Assembly: GCA_029010715.1 (NCBI GenBank)
Contig: JAQXKZ010000007.1
Coordinates: 1 to 64,000, forward strand
Direction of reading: 5' to 3'
Length of the DNA stretch: 64,000 nt
Source: Clostridiales bacterium
Lineage (GTDB): Bacteria; Bacillota; Clostridia; Oscillospirales; Oscillospiraceae
Position 1 is the first letter of the stretch; each line of letters starts with the position of its first letter. Of the stretch, positions 55,750 through 63,974 are shown in pieces. Both the position numbers and the translations under genes were made by a program. The notes beneath the pieces were generated by a model that did not search any database, had not been told where the DNA came from, and saw only the letters and a program-made list of their open reading frames with translations.

Positions 55750-56382
55750 CTACCGTATCCTTACAGGGTGCCTGATAACTGTCCTCCATTTCTCCGGTGA
55801 AACCCTGCGCGCGTCGGACAGATAAATCTCATGATGCAGCCGCACATCGGAGAAGTCATTTTCATAGCCCTTCTCTGCAAGATATGCATCCATCAGCGCA
55901 ACGCTCGCCGGTTCGTCGTCAAACGGTCCGATATGCATCATCTGCACACAGAGTCCTTCGTCAACACGCAGGAACTCCACAGCGGAAAAATCCTGTTTTT
56001 TCTTTTTCTCTGCCTCGGCGACCGCCCAGTCGAAGTCAGCTTTCGACACGAAATCCGGGAGGCGGATAACAGATATCCAGTGAAACGAGGATTTATCGGA
56101 ATAGTCAAAGCCGTCGACACCCGGCTGCCACCAGAAGCCCTCCAGCGGTGGGACAACGTAATCAAAATACCCGTCTATCCAGCGCCCTGCCTTCCCGCTC
56201 ATTTTGATGGTAAAGGCGGCGCCATAGAGCAGTCCGATCGCGGTTTTATATTTCCCGCCCTCCTCGTTCGGGTCGCCCTCGCCGCGCACGGCAAGATAAT
56301 TCATCGGCGGCACCGTAACGATCTCCGGTTTTGCCTTGGGCATGTAAAATTCTTTGTACTCTTTCTTATAATCAAATGCCAT
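55750..56382 (-). CDS. GyrI-like small-molecule-binding protein
   Basis: A 210-residue protein of the GyrI-like (SOUL/SHS2-type) fold, beginning MAFDYKKEYKEFYMPKAKP with the following MNYLAVRGEGDPNEEGGKY segment conserved. Such proteins bind small lipophilic molecules or act as effector domains. No DNA-binding domain is attached. It is probably cotranscribed with the DUF5131 gene. Confidence 0.85.
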   Translation of the reverse strand: MAFDYKKEYKEFYMPKAKPEIVTVPPMNYLAVRGEGDPNEEGGKYKTAIGLLYGAAFTIKMSGKAGRWIDGYFDYVVPPLEGFWWQPGVDGFDYSDKSSFHWISVIRLPDFVSKADFDWAVAEAEKKKKQDFSAVEFLRVDEGLCVQMMHIGPFDDEPASVALMDAYLAEKGYENDFSDVRLHHEIYLSDARRVSPEKWRTVIRHPVRIR

Positions 56383-56804
56383 TTTTAAGCCCCCCGATTA
56401 AATACTTATCTGCCTCGTCCTTTTTCAGTTTTGCAAATATGGCCTGCCGGACAGCCCCGGCAGGCCTGTATTCCGTACTATATATTGCTTTCGTTATATA
56501 TCGTCAGATATGATAACATCAGTCAGGCACGATGTCAACATATCTGCCGCCGTATTCCGGGGAGGCAGGTGAAGAGCGGTCATACAAAGCGGCGTATTGG
56601 CAGGCCGTGGGTATAAGCCATAATAAATGACATATTCCGGCTGTCTGTTCTGACCGGACCGTTTTAGTTCAACCGGAACAGTTTCCGGCCAGCTTGCTTC
56701 CAACAAGAGAGAAGCAAACGGAGGCTGCCGGACGGATATAAGCGCGCCCGGGACTCCGCAGTATACAGCTGTGTATGCTTCATTTTTCCGTCGCAGTATA
56801 TAAA
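56383..56804. other. intergenic stretch with a strong hairpin
   Basis: No credible gene. A ten-base-pair stem, GGCCTGCCGG with its complement (56438-56463), sits in AT-rich flanks, upstream of the GyrI-like gene and downstream of glycerate kinase. It may be the glycerate kinase terminator, although a clear T run is lacking. A 70-codon minus frame at 56494-56706 has no family features. Confidence 0.4.
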
Positions 56805-57941
56805 TTACTGCATACCGGCCCTTATAAGCCTCATTACGCGCTCAGCTGCGGCTTCAATATTCTCCCCGGCATGTGCCATGGCGTCGTCGAGCGTCGTAAT
56901 ACGGCTGACCGTGCTCTCCATCGCGTCGACTCCGCAGGCATAAAGCTCCTCCGCACCTTCGCCTATGGAGCCTCCAATCGCAATGACCGGAATGTTTTTG
57001 ATACGTTTGGTCCTCCTCGCCACTCCGTCAGGAACCTTGCCGTAAGCGCTCTGCGAGTCAAGCCGCCCCTCTCCCGTTATAACGAGGTCGGCACAGCGGA
57101 TGTGAGAGTCAAAATCTATCGTGTCAAGCACCAGCTCAATGCCGGGTCGGACCTTCGCGCCGAGGAAGGCCATGAACACACAGCCGAGGCCGCCCGCAGC
57201 GCCTGAACCCTCGCGCTCTGCCGTGTCAATGCCAAACTGCTTACGCAGCACCCGGCCGTAGTTTTCCAGCGCCGCGTCAAGTATACGTACCTGCTCCGGA
57301 CTCGCGCCCTTCTGTGGCGCGAAAACATATGCCGCGCCCTCCGGACCGTAGAGCTTGTTCTTCACGTCACACGCAAGTATGAATTCGCAGTCTTTCGCCT
57401 CCGGCAGAAGCCCGGCCGGATCAATTCTGTCAAGGCGCGCCAGTTCAACGCCGCCGGATGCGAGCTGGGCTCCGTCACTGTCAAGAAAGCTTATCCCGAG
57501 CGCCTGGGCTATGCCCAGGCCCCCGTCAGTCGTAGCGGAACCACCAAGGCCGAGTATGATTTTCTTCGCCCCCTTTTCCAGTGCATGCCTGACGAGAAGC
57601 CCCGTGCCATAGGTAGAGGCGTGCAGCGCGTCACGCTCACTGGCGGGAACCAGAGTAAGTCCCGAGGCCGCCGCCGTCTCTACGATCGCCGTGCCGTCCG
57701 GCAGCAGTCCGTAGCATGCGCTTATTGGCCTGCCAAGCGGGTCGCGCGTATCGACGCTGACCATTCTGCCGTTCGCCGCAGCAACAAGAGATTCCACCGT
57801 ACCCTCTCCCCCGTCTGCAATAGGCAGCTCCACAGTATCAGCAGACGGGAACACTCTCTTTATCCCACGGCTCATGTATTCAGCGGCCTCGCGCGCAGTG
57901 CAGCTGCCTTTAAATGAGTCTGCAGCGATTACTATTTTCAT
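56805..57941 (-). CDS. glxK: glycerate kinase (GlxK/GarK family)
   Basis: A 378-residue kinase phosphorylating D-glycerate. It begins MKIVIAADSFKGSCTAREAA, with DGGEGTVESLV, GLGGSATTDGGLG and GEGRLDSQSAYGK, all typical of the GlxK/GarK family. The length is normal. It is a single gene with no glyoxylate genes nearby. Confidence 0.93.
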   Translation of the reverse strand: MKIVIAADSFKGSCTAREAAEYMSRGIKRVFPSADTVELPIADGGEGTVESLVAAANGRMVSVDTRDPLGRPISACYGLLPDGTAIVETAAASGLTLVPASERDALHASTYGTGLLVRHALEKGAKKIILGLGGSATTDGGLGIAQALGISFLDSDGAQLASGGVELARLDRIDPAGLLPEAKDCEFILACDVKNKLYGPEGAAYVFAPQKGASPEQVRILDAALENYGRVLRKQFGIDTAEREGSGAAGGLGCVFMAFLGAKVRPGIELVLDTIDFDSHIRCADLVITGEGRLDSQSAYGKVPDGVARRTKRIKNIPVIAIGGSIGEGAEELYACGVDAMESTVSRITTLDDAMAHAGENIEAAAERVMRLIRAGMQ

Positions 57942-58223
57942 TTTATTCTCCTTTTCCGTCCGCCCGACGCAGGCACGGCCGCCTTCTCATCTCTCCCGCC
58001 CCTGCGTTTTCCCGGGCTTTTGCATATCACATAACGTTAAATCTGACCCTGACCAAAGTATATATCATATTTTATAATACCACACGCTCAGAATCAAGGC
58101 CGACAGCGTTTATCTGAAAAAAAGTCCTCCTTCCGCCGCTGTTTCGGAGCACGCGGACAGTGTCATACAGCATACTGCGGCATTTGCTGACAGGTGTACG
58201 GCAGAATAAGTGTAAATTTTGTG
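57942..58223. other. intergenic stretch between divergent glxK and ogt
   Basis: A spacer between two divergent genes. AT-rich sequence around 58,050-58,080 (TATTATAAAATATGATATAT on the minus strand) may hold the glxK promoter, but no clean -35/-10 pair is evident. No reading frame is supported. Confidence 0.4.
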
Positions 58224-58252
58224 CTGGCAAAAATCCGTTAATGCTGTATAAT
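58224..58252 (+). promoter_or_regulatory. promoter of ogt
   Basis: CTGGCA (58224-58229), 17 bases, TATAAT (58247-58252), about 115 bases before the ATG. Confidence 0.5.
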
Positions 58253-58367
58253 AAGGGCAGTCATATTAAACAGAGCTGCATTTTACGGCACCGGCGCTGC
58301 ATGCGGCAAGCTTTTCTGCCAAAAATTGCGCCTATACTATTCCCACAGCCATATCCGAGGTACAGAC

Positions 58368-58901
58368 ATGACATACACACTTCACTACGATTCGCCGCTT
58401 GGCGGCATATTGCTGGCAGCAGACGAAACCGGTCTGACCGGGCTTTGGTTCGAGGGTGAAAAATATTATGCAGACAGCCTTCCGGCGGAACACAGAGAGC
58501 GGGAGACACCGGTTCTTACAGACACAATACGCTGGCTGGACATATATTTCAGGGGCGTGGAGCCTGACTTTACACCGCCGCTGCATCCTGCCGGTTCCGG
58601 GTTCAGGAAGGCGGTATGGGAGCTTCTTCTTCAGATACCCTACGGGCACACCACGACATACGGGGAGCTTGCGCGCCGGCTGGCGTCACAAAAGAAACTG
58701 TCCAAAATGTCCGCACAGGCGATAGGCGGCGCTGTTGGGCATAACGAGATTTCAATTATCATTCCCTGCCACCGGGTCGTCGGTACAGACGGCAGTCTGA
58801 CCGGTTACGCGGGAGGTATCGAAAAAAAGGTCAGGCTATTGGAACTGGAAAAGGCCGATATGAAAAATTTTTTCATCCCGGCCAGGGGCACAGCACTTTA
58901 A
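58368..58901 (+). CDS. ogt: methylated-DNA--[protein]-cysteine S-methyltransferase
   Basis: A 177-residue suicide repair protein that removes O6-methyl from guanine. The acceptor cysteine is in IIPCHRVVG, preceded by the helix-turn-helix AIGGAVGHNEISI and YGELARRL, and followed by LTGYAGGIEKK. The ATG at 58368 has GAGG seven bases upstream; an in-frame ATG at 58326 is rejected. Confidence 0.95.
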   Translation: MTYTLHYDSPLGGILLAADETGLTGLWFEGEKYYADSLPAEHRERETPVLTDTIRWLDIYFRGVEPDFTPPLHPAGSGFRKAVWELLLQIPYGHTTTYGELARRLASQKKLSKMSAQAIGGAVGHNEISIIIPCHRVVGTDGSLTGYAGGIEKKVRLLELEKADMKNFFIPARGTAL

Positions 58902-59159
58902 CGCAGAGCCTATTATCCTATTATATAGCGGCATTCATCGCCGGGAAAGGATTTGACCAAGCTCGGGAATCCGTATGCTCCGGATACCCGCCGCCAACGA
59001 ACATATCCTAAGCAGGCTAACCGCTCAACTCCCGTGTGAGCGGATAATCCACGGCGTCCGCAGACAATGCCGGCAGGTATGCGGACCGGCATCGCAAAGC
59101 ATTGCCCGTTTTGTTGTACAGTTACGCTCGATATTTAAGAGTGTCCGGAGGTGTTCTCA

Positions 59160-60146
59160 ATGGCAAGATCCGCCAATCAGAAACTGAAGCTGCTCTATCT
59201 GATGCAGATGCTGTTGGAGAGAAGCGACGAGAATCACACGCTTACCGTTCAGGAAATGATCGGCGAGCTTGCAAAGCACGACATCGCGGCCGAGCGCAAG
59301 AGTATATACGGCGACCTGGAGTCCCTGCGCCTGTTTGGGCTGGACATCGTGCAGACCAAGGGAAAGACGACGGGCTACTACATTGCAAGCCGGGATTTTG
59401 AACTGCCGGAGCTTAAGCTGCTCGTTGACAGCGTGCAGTCCTCCAAGTTCATCACGCACAAAAAGACGCTTGCTCTGATAAAGAAGATCGAGGGGCTTGC
59501 CAGCGTATACGACGCCCAGCTTTTGCAGCGGCAGGTCTACGTCCGGAACCGCGTGAAAAGCATGAACGAGAGCGTCTATTACAACGTCGACGAGATCTCA
59601 AACGCCATAAGCAGCGACCGCATGATACGTTTCAGATATTTCGAGCTCGATATAAGCAAGCGGCGCCGCTACCGTCACGACGGAGCGGTGTACGAGATCA
59701 GTCCGTTTGCCCTCATGTGGGACGACGAGAACTACTACATGCTAGGCTACGACGCCGGCGCGGCAAAGATGAAGCACTACCGCGTGGACAAGATGGTCGG
59801 TATTGAAGCCGCCGAAAGCGGACGGCTGGGCAAGGAGTGCTTCGCAGATATTGATATGTCCTCATATTCAACACAGGTGTTCGGGATGTTTACGGGCAGC
59901 GAGCAGAAAGTGAAGCTGCGCTTCTCCAATCAGCTCGTCGGCGCCGTGATAGACCGTTTCGGTAAAGAGATCATGCTCATTCCCGATGGGGACGAGCATT
60001 TCACCGTGAGCGTGGACGTAGCAGTCAGCCCGCAGTTTTACGCATGGCTGTTCGGCTTCGGTACGGCCGTGGAGATTCTTTCGCCGGAGAGCGCACGGCG
60101 TGAGATCAGATTGAGAGCCGCTGAAGTCGCAGAGCTGTACTTTTGA
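59160..60146 (+). CDS. WYL-domain transcriptional regulator
   Basis: A 328-residue regulator with an N-terminal DeoR-like HTH (about 1-70; VQEMIGELAKHDIAAERKSI), a central WYL domain (about 145-225, RYRHDGAVYEISPFALMWD) and a C-terminal WCX extension. WYL proteins sense nucleic-acid or nucleotide ligands and often control DNA-repair or defence loci. GGAGG lies eight bases before the ATG at 59160. Its target is not evident. Confidence 0.92.
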   Translation: MARSANQKLKLLYLMQMLLERSDENHTLTVQEMIGELAKHDIAAERKSIYGDLESLRLFGLDIVQTKGKTTGYYIASRDFELPELKLLVDSVQSSKFITHKKTLALIKKIEGLASVYDAQLLQRQVYVRNRVKSMNESVYYNVDEISNAISSDRMIRFRYFELDISKRRRYRHDGAVYEISPFALMWDDENYYMLGYDAGAAKMKHYRVDKMVGIEAAESGRLGKECFADIDMSSYSTQVFGMFTGSEQKVKLRFSNQLVGAVIDRFGKEIMLIPDGDEHFTVSVDVAVSPQFYAWLFGFGTAVEILSPESARREIRLRAAEVAELYF

Positions 60147-60652
60147 CAAAAGAATCACGTCCGAGGCAGTGAATACCATTGTCCGGCATGTGCAAAACGC
60201 CTGTTCGTCCTGTACATGGACATCGATCAGGAACTTCCTTTCCGCGCGTCTCTCCCCTTGCTCTGCAAGGCCGGTGAGGCGCAGAAGGAACACTTGCAGC
60301 CTGTTGTCGCTGTAATACGAATCTGACAGCTATCGGGCTTTGTATTCCCGGCAAGCGCGCCATAATCGGTATATGCCGGAAATACAGGACAGATATGCCC
60401 TGTCAATTCCGCGGCTGCGGGTATCACTGCCGTCACTGCGTCGCATGGTATCCCGGTAAAGCCGGGACGGGACGCCGTCCTTCCCGGTAAGTCGGACCGT
60501 TTGAAAGAGTGTCCTTCAGTAAGTTCAATTTGCAGCAGAATTAGAATAATTCATATGCAAATGCGTCTTTTTACAGTAAGTAACCGAAAATCGGCTACAA
60601 TATATTCACAACACATCCACAAAAGAAATGATTTTTTGAAAGGGGTATTACC
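60147..60652. other. gene-free stretch upstream of rubrerythrin
   Basis: About 500 bases. A frame from about 60,149 to 60,330 encodes a CPAC motif but has no start codon and looks like a remnant at most. Small hairpins occur around 60,448-60,490. Near the rubrerythrin gene a TACAAT (60596-60601) may be its -10, without a well-spaced -35. Confidence 0.4.
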
Positions 60653-61198
60653 ATGAACAAATCAACCAAGTATGCAGGAACTCAGACCGAGAAAAACCTC
60701 CAGGCTGCCTTTGCCGGTGAATCAGAAGCACGCAATAAATACACCTATTTTGCTTCCGTCGCTAAAAAGCAGGGCTTCGAGCAGATCTCGGCGCTGTTTC
60801 TGAAAACGGCAGACAACGAAAAAGAGCACGCAAAGCTGTGGTTCAAGGAGCTCCAGGGTATCGGCAGCACCGCCGAGAATCTGCTTGCCGCTGCCGAGGG
60901 TGAGAATTACGAGTGGACCGACATGTACGAAGGTTTTGCCAAAACCGCTGAAGAGGAAGGCTTCCATGAACTGGCTCAGCGCTTCAGAATGGTGGCTGCA
61001 ATTGAGAAGCATCACGAGGAGCGCTACCGCGCCCTGCTGCACAATGTAGAAATGGCAGAGGTCTTTGCCAAGAGCGAGGTCAAGGTTTGGGAGTGCCGTA
61101 ACTGCGGCCATATCATAGTCGGCGAGAAGGCCCCCGAAGTCTGCCCCGTATGCAATCATCCCCAGAGCTACTTCGAGATCCACGCTGAGAACTATTAA
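60653..61198 (+). CDS. rbr: rubrerythrin
   Basis: A 181-residue non-haem iron peroxidase for peroxide detoxification in anaerobes. The di-iron four-helix domain has [12 protein letters not shown], the EKEHAKLW helix and EEEGFHELA and EKHHEERY ligands. The C-terminal rubredoxin-like domain has CRNCGHI and [15 protein letters not shown] precedes the ATG. It is a monocistronic unit with its own terminator. Confidence 0.97.
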   Translation: MNKSTKYAGTQTEKNLQAAFAGESEARNKYTYFASVAKKQGFEQISALFLKTADNEKEHAKLWFKELQGIGSTAENLLAAAEGENYEWTDMYEGFAKTAEEEGFHELAQRFRMVAAIEKHHEERYRALLHNVEMAEVFAKSEVKVWECRNCGHIIVGEKAPEVCPVCNHPQSYFEIHAENY

Positions 61199-61254
61199 TA
61201 GAGCAGAAGATCTGTATTTGCAAACACTGCGGAAAAACTGTGTCTGCACAAATC

Positions 61255-61285
61255 AAAAACCGACGCTGAAAATGCGTCGGTTTTT
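61255..61285 (+). terminator. intrinsic terminator of rubrerythrin
   Basis: AAAAACCGACGC and its exact complement around a seven-base loop, ending in five T. Confidence 0.88.
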
Positions 61286-61434
61286 GCATGCACCGAGAAG
61301 GCAGGCAGTTTTTTCGTATAATCCGCCGGTATACCATATCCCGTGCTTCGGAAATGCGCTCATATAGGCGGTGTTTCCACCATAATGCATATGCCGCATT
61401 TGCTTTTTTGGTCATCATAGTGCATGATCCTTAA

Positions 61435-61466
61435 CAAAAAACGCTGTCGGAATAATCCGACAGCGT
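61435..61466 (-). terminator. intrinsic terminator of the restriction-modification operon
   Basis: ACGCTGTCGG/CCGACAGCGT with a six-base loop, followed on the minus strand by TTTTTGTT. It lies about 125 bases past the endonuclease stop, beyond a repeat array. Confidence 0.88.
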
Positions 61467-61494
61467 AAATGAAGTGTAATGATAATAATTATAC

Positions 61495-61556
61495 GGTTTC
61501 ACAGGGTTTCATTTGGTTTCACTTGAAAATGAAACCATAGCCGTAGAAGTGAAACC
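61495..61556. repeat. GGTTTCA/TGAAACC array, left flank of the restriction-modification cassette
   Basis: GGTTTCA occurs at 61495, 61505 and 61515, exactly 10 bases apart. Its complement TGAAACC occurs at 61530 and 61550, 20 bases apart. The third and fourth copies form an inverted repeat with an eight-base spacer. The array lies between the endonuclease stop and the terminator. Confidence 0.85.
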
Positions 61557-61590
61557 ATACAGCACCATTAAAGCTATGTAATCTTGTGCG

Positions 61591-62421
61591 TTATCTTTTG
61601 CTGAGCTGCTCAAAAAGGTCAGTTCCTAACATCTTCAAAGAAGTCCGTGCAACCTCAAGCATAACCAAAATCATGTCCTTGTCGTTCCAATGACCGCCTT
61701 CGCCCTTGGTATATATTGAAGCAGCCTGCAACATAATTGTTGCACCACTGCACTTCACAAATCTGTTTTTACACAGATTTGTATTTATAGGCATACCATA
61801 ATTAGCGGCGGTCAATCTATCAAGCCTATTCAATGTTCCGTCGTTATAAACTAATGTGACCACTCTGCCGTCAGGTCGTGTAACAGTAACATTTTGCGTT
61901 AGGAAATTAGAGCCTTCCAAAAACAGAACATACGGGAAATATCGCTCTGCTAACATAAAGTTCGCAATCTCACTGATATTCTTATATGCTCTTTCGATTG
62001 CGTTGCCTGCTGCCATGAGGTCTTGGTTATTCTTTTTACCAACAAGTTTTCCGGTCTGAATATTTTCGATATCTTTTCCTTGATGTTTGGCTTCGGACAC
62101 TAACACAACACGCCAATTTCCCTTATCGTCTTGCACTTCAATAATGCCGCCATCCGGTCTAATGCTCGCACTCTCTACAAACAGCGTTTGCCCGAGATAA
62201 GAATCTATCTTTTGGAGCGCCGCATTTATTTCTTTCTTCGATAAATCCTTTCTGTAGCGAAATTTCAACATAGGAAATTCAAATTCGAGCTGTTTGATTA
62301 CAAAAAGAGAAGTATTACCAACTTCCTTGTCGTGGATTTGCGCATCCTTGTGGAAAATTGTAATAGGTCCCTGTCCCTCTTTTTGCTGTGCTGTTAGTCT
62401 GCTCGACTGACCTTTTTTCAT
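61591..62421 (-). CDS. EcoRI/RsrI-like type II restriction endonuclease
   Basis: A 276-residue protein that aligns almost residue-for-residue with EcoRI (277 residues). The catalytic residues fall in PDGGIIEV (Asp90) and SEAKHQGKD (Glu110, Lys112), one position before EcoRI Asp91/Glu111/Lys113. The DNA-recognition segments GNAIERAYKNISEIANFML and NRLDRLTAANYGMPIN (arginines 199 and 202) are conserved. The predicted target is GAATTC. It starts 14 bases after the methyltransferase stop. The sequence is AT-rich compared with neighbours, which suggests transfer. All key residues are intact, so it is probably active. Confidence 0.93.
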   Translation of the reverse strand: MKKGQSSRLTAQQKEGQGPITIFHKDAQIHDKEVGNTSLFVIKQLEFEFPMLKFRYRKDLSKKEINAALQKIDSYLGQTLFVESASIRPDGGIIEVQDDKGNWRVVLVSEAKHQGKDIENIQTGKLVGKKNNQDLMAAGNAIERAYKNISEIANFMLAERYFPYVLFLEGSNFLTQNVTVTRPDGRVVTLVYNDGTLNRLDRLTAANYGMPINTNLCKNRFVKCSGATIMLQAASIYTKGEGGHWNDKDMILVMLEVARTSLKMLGTDLFEQLSKR

Positions 62422-62435
62422 TGGTATATACCCTC

Positions 62436-63365
62436 TTATTCAGCAGTAAAAAACTCGCCTATACTTTCTGTTTTTCTATAGTCAGCACATTGCCCTAAGT
62501 TTCTCATAAGTTCAAGGTGTTTGTTGAAAAAGTCTACCGATGCAGGGTCATTGTCACACATAATGCAATGCCGCCCCTCTTTGATGCAAACCCTGCCGAC
62601 CGTACCACTTCCGGCAAAAAAATCAAGGACGGTAGAACCGGGGTACGAAAGAGCTTTAATAAATCGTTCGATAATTTCAACTGGTTTCTGTGTGGGATGA
62701 CCAACGCGTTCCTTACTATTTCCGTTAAGTCTACCAATCTGCCATACATTGGTAGGGTTTTTCCCCTTTCGTGTGTTTTCAGGATTTAACCGTTTATCTT
62801 TCAAGGCAAGTAGCAAATCTTCTTCCGAATACGGCACTCTAACAGCGTCCAAATCAAAATAGTAGTCGTTGGATTTTGCTAACCAAATCACTTCTTCATG
62901 CCGGTTTGCAAAATATCTGTGGGCAGACATACCGTTTTTGTAATACCAAATAATGGTGTTAATGAGTTTGAATTTTGTGCGGTGGCGAACATGCTGAATA
63001 ATATCAATCAAATCGCCAGATTTTGCATCTCTAAACTGAATACCGCCAAAAATAACCATATTTCCGTTTTTAGAAAGCACTCTGTATGCTTCGTCAAGCC
63101 ATTTTGCAGCCCATTCAATATAGTTGTCGTAAATATCCCAACCTGCAAGTTCAAGATTATACGGCGGATCAATGCAAATCAGTTGCACGGACTCGTCTGG
63201 TAAATCTTTTAGAAAGTCACAGCAGTCCATAATGCAATGAAGAACTTTAACTTTATCCGGGGATTTAAAGTCCTTTGCACTTTTCTGTTTCATGCTGTTG
63301 TCTTTACGCATTTTATTTAATGACATTAGCGCGTGATTGCTGTGCGATTTATTATGAATAGCCAT
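62436..63365 (-). CDS. adenine-N6 DNA methyltransferase, M.RsrI-like
   Basis: A 309-residue beta-class methyltransferase. The catalytic DPPY motif (66-69) precedes the SAM motif DFFAGSGT (about 248-255), the beta-class order. Segments NGMSAHRYFANRHEE, KRLNPENTRKGKNPTNVW and RVGHPTQKP match my recollection of M.RsrI, the partner of the EcoRI isoschizomer RsrI, rather than M.EcoRI. It should methylate an A in GAATTC. It is transcribed before the endonuclease, so protection precedes cutting. The ATG at 63365 has GAGAGG upstream. AT-rich. Confidence 0.93.
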   Translation of the reverse strand: MAIHNKSHSNHALMSLNKMRKDNSMKQKSAKDFKSPDKVKVLHCIMDCCDFLKDLPDESVQLICIDPPYNLELAGWDIYDNYIEWAAKWLDEAYRVLSKNGNMVIFGGIQFRDAKSGDLIDIIQHVRHRTKFKLINTIIWYYKNGMSAHRYFANRHEEVIWLAKSNDYYFDLDAVRVPYSEEDLLLALKDKRLNPENTRKGKNPTNVWQIGRLNGNSKERVGHPTQKPVEIIERFIKALSYPGSTVLDFFAGSGTVGRVCIKEGRHCIMCDNDPASVDFFNKHLELMRNLGQCADYRKTESIGEFFTAE

Positions 63366-63400
63366 TATTTGGTACCTCTCTCGTTGTTACGCCACTATTC

Positions 63401-63435
63401 GTTATACTATATCACAAATTAAGTCCAATTTGCAA
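63401..63435 (-). promoter_or_regulatory. promoter of the restriction-modification operon
   Basis: On the minus strand TTGCAA (63430-63435), 18 bases, TATAGT (63406-63411). An overlapping alternative is TTGGAC (63423-63428), 16 bases, TATAAC (63401-63406). It lies about 40 bases before the methyltransferase ATG. Confidence 0.6.
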
Positions 63436-63474
63436 TTGTCTCTTAAGACATACATATATCGAGTTTGATTAATG

Positions 63475-63562
63475 ATGAAACTATTATAGTGCATAATGAA
63501 ACTTTTCCCTTGACCATGAAACTATTTCAGCCCCGATGATACTTATCCAATCACAATGAAAC
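63475..63562 (+). repeat. five-copy ATGAAAC iteron array, right flank of the cassette
   Basis: ATGAAAC at 63475, 63496, 63516 and 63556, and a one-mismatch copy ATGATAC at 63536, give spacings of 21, 20, 20 and 20 bases. The extended core is ATGAAACTatt. A sixth, out-of-phase copy is at 63663. Between repeats the sequence is not conserved, so these look like protein-binding sites in helical phase. Confidence 0.88.
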
Positions 63563-63725
63563 TAACCTATACATAAAAGGTTCATTGTAACTTTGTGTAG
63601 CTGTAAAAATGGTGAGGTTTAAGTCCTCTCACTTCGACTTTCGTATAGTTAATTTTCATACAATGAAACGATTCCATTATGCAGAATCATTGAAAAATCT
63701 TATGGCAGAACGGTTTTGGGATATA

Positions 63726-63763
63726 GAAAAAGCACGATGGTTTCGCATCAAAACCATCGTGCT
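63726..63763 (-). terminator. intrinsic terminator after tRNA-Leu
   Basis: AGCACGATGGTTT and its 13-base complement with a seven-base loop; on the minus strand a TTTTTC run follows. Confidence 0.92.
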
Positions 63764-63767
63764 GATT

Positions 63768-63852
63768 TGGTGCGGGTAACAGGGGTCGAACCTGCACGCC
63801 TCCCGGCACGAGAACCTAAATCTCGCATGTCTGCCAATTCCATCATACCCGC
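63768..63852 (-). tRNA. tRNA-Leu (anticodon UAG)
   Basis: An 85-nt class II tRNA with encoded CCA. The acceptor GCGGGTA pairs with TACCCGC, the anticodon stem CGAGA/TCTCG holds loop TTTAGGT (anticodon TAG), a long variable arm (GTGCCGGGAGGCGT) is present, and the T-arm is CAGGTTCGACCCCTG. Confidence 0.96.
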
Positions 63853-63866
63853 ATGCATACAGTATA

Positions 63867-63894
63867 AAAGCCTACTGCTTACGCAATAGGCTTT
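63867..63894 (-). terminator. hairpin between tRNA-Gly and tRNA-Leu
   Basis: AAAGCCTA and TAGGCTTT form an eight-base stem with a 12-base loop; on the minus strand TTTTATA follows. It is either a weak terminator after tRNA-Gly or a processing site in a dicistronic tRNA transcript. Confidence 0.45.
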
Positions 63895-63898
63895 AAAA

Positions 63899-63974
63899 TG
63901 GAGCGGGCAACGAGGCTCGAACTCGCTACCTCCACCTTGGCAAGGTGGCGCTCTACCGGATGAGCTATGCCCGC
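63899..63974 (-). tRNA. tRNA-Gly (anticodon GCC)
   Basis: A 76-nt cloverleaf with encoded CCA. The acceptor GCGGGCA pairs with TGCCCGC, the anticodon loop TTGCCAA (anticodon GCC) sits on stem CCACC/GGTGG, and the T-arm is GCGAGTTCGAGCCTCGT. Confidence 0.96.

Noticed and set aside
60149-60330. Frame with a CPAC motif and a Leu-rich tail upstream of rubrerythrin, possibly a zinc-ribbon remnant
   Set aside because: There is no ATG, GTG or TTG start after the in-frame stop before the motif, only one CxxC, and no convincing family match.
61113-61418. A 101-codon minus-strand frame overlapping the rubrerythrin end
   Set aside because: It passes through the rubrerythrin terminator and antisense to the gene itself; no ribosome site or family signal.
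61417-63494. Nine-base direct repeat ATAGTGCAT at 61417 and 63486 as target-site duplication of the restriction-modification element
   Set aside because: A nine-base match is expected by chance about half the time between two flanks of this size, and one copy lies between iterons rather than outside them.
63475-63562. CRISPR array at the ATGAAAC repeats
   Set aside because: Repeats are only 7-8 bases with 12-13-base gaps, much shorter than CRISPR repeats and spacers, and no cas genes are nearby.
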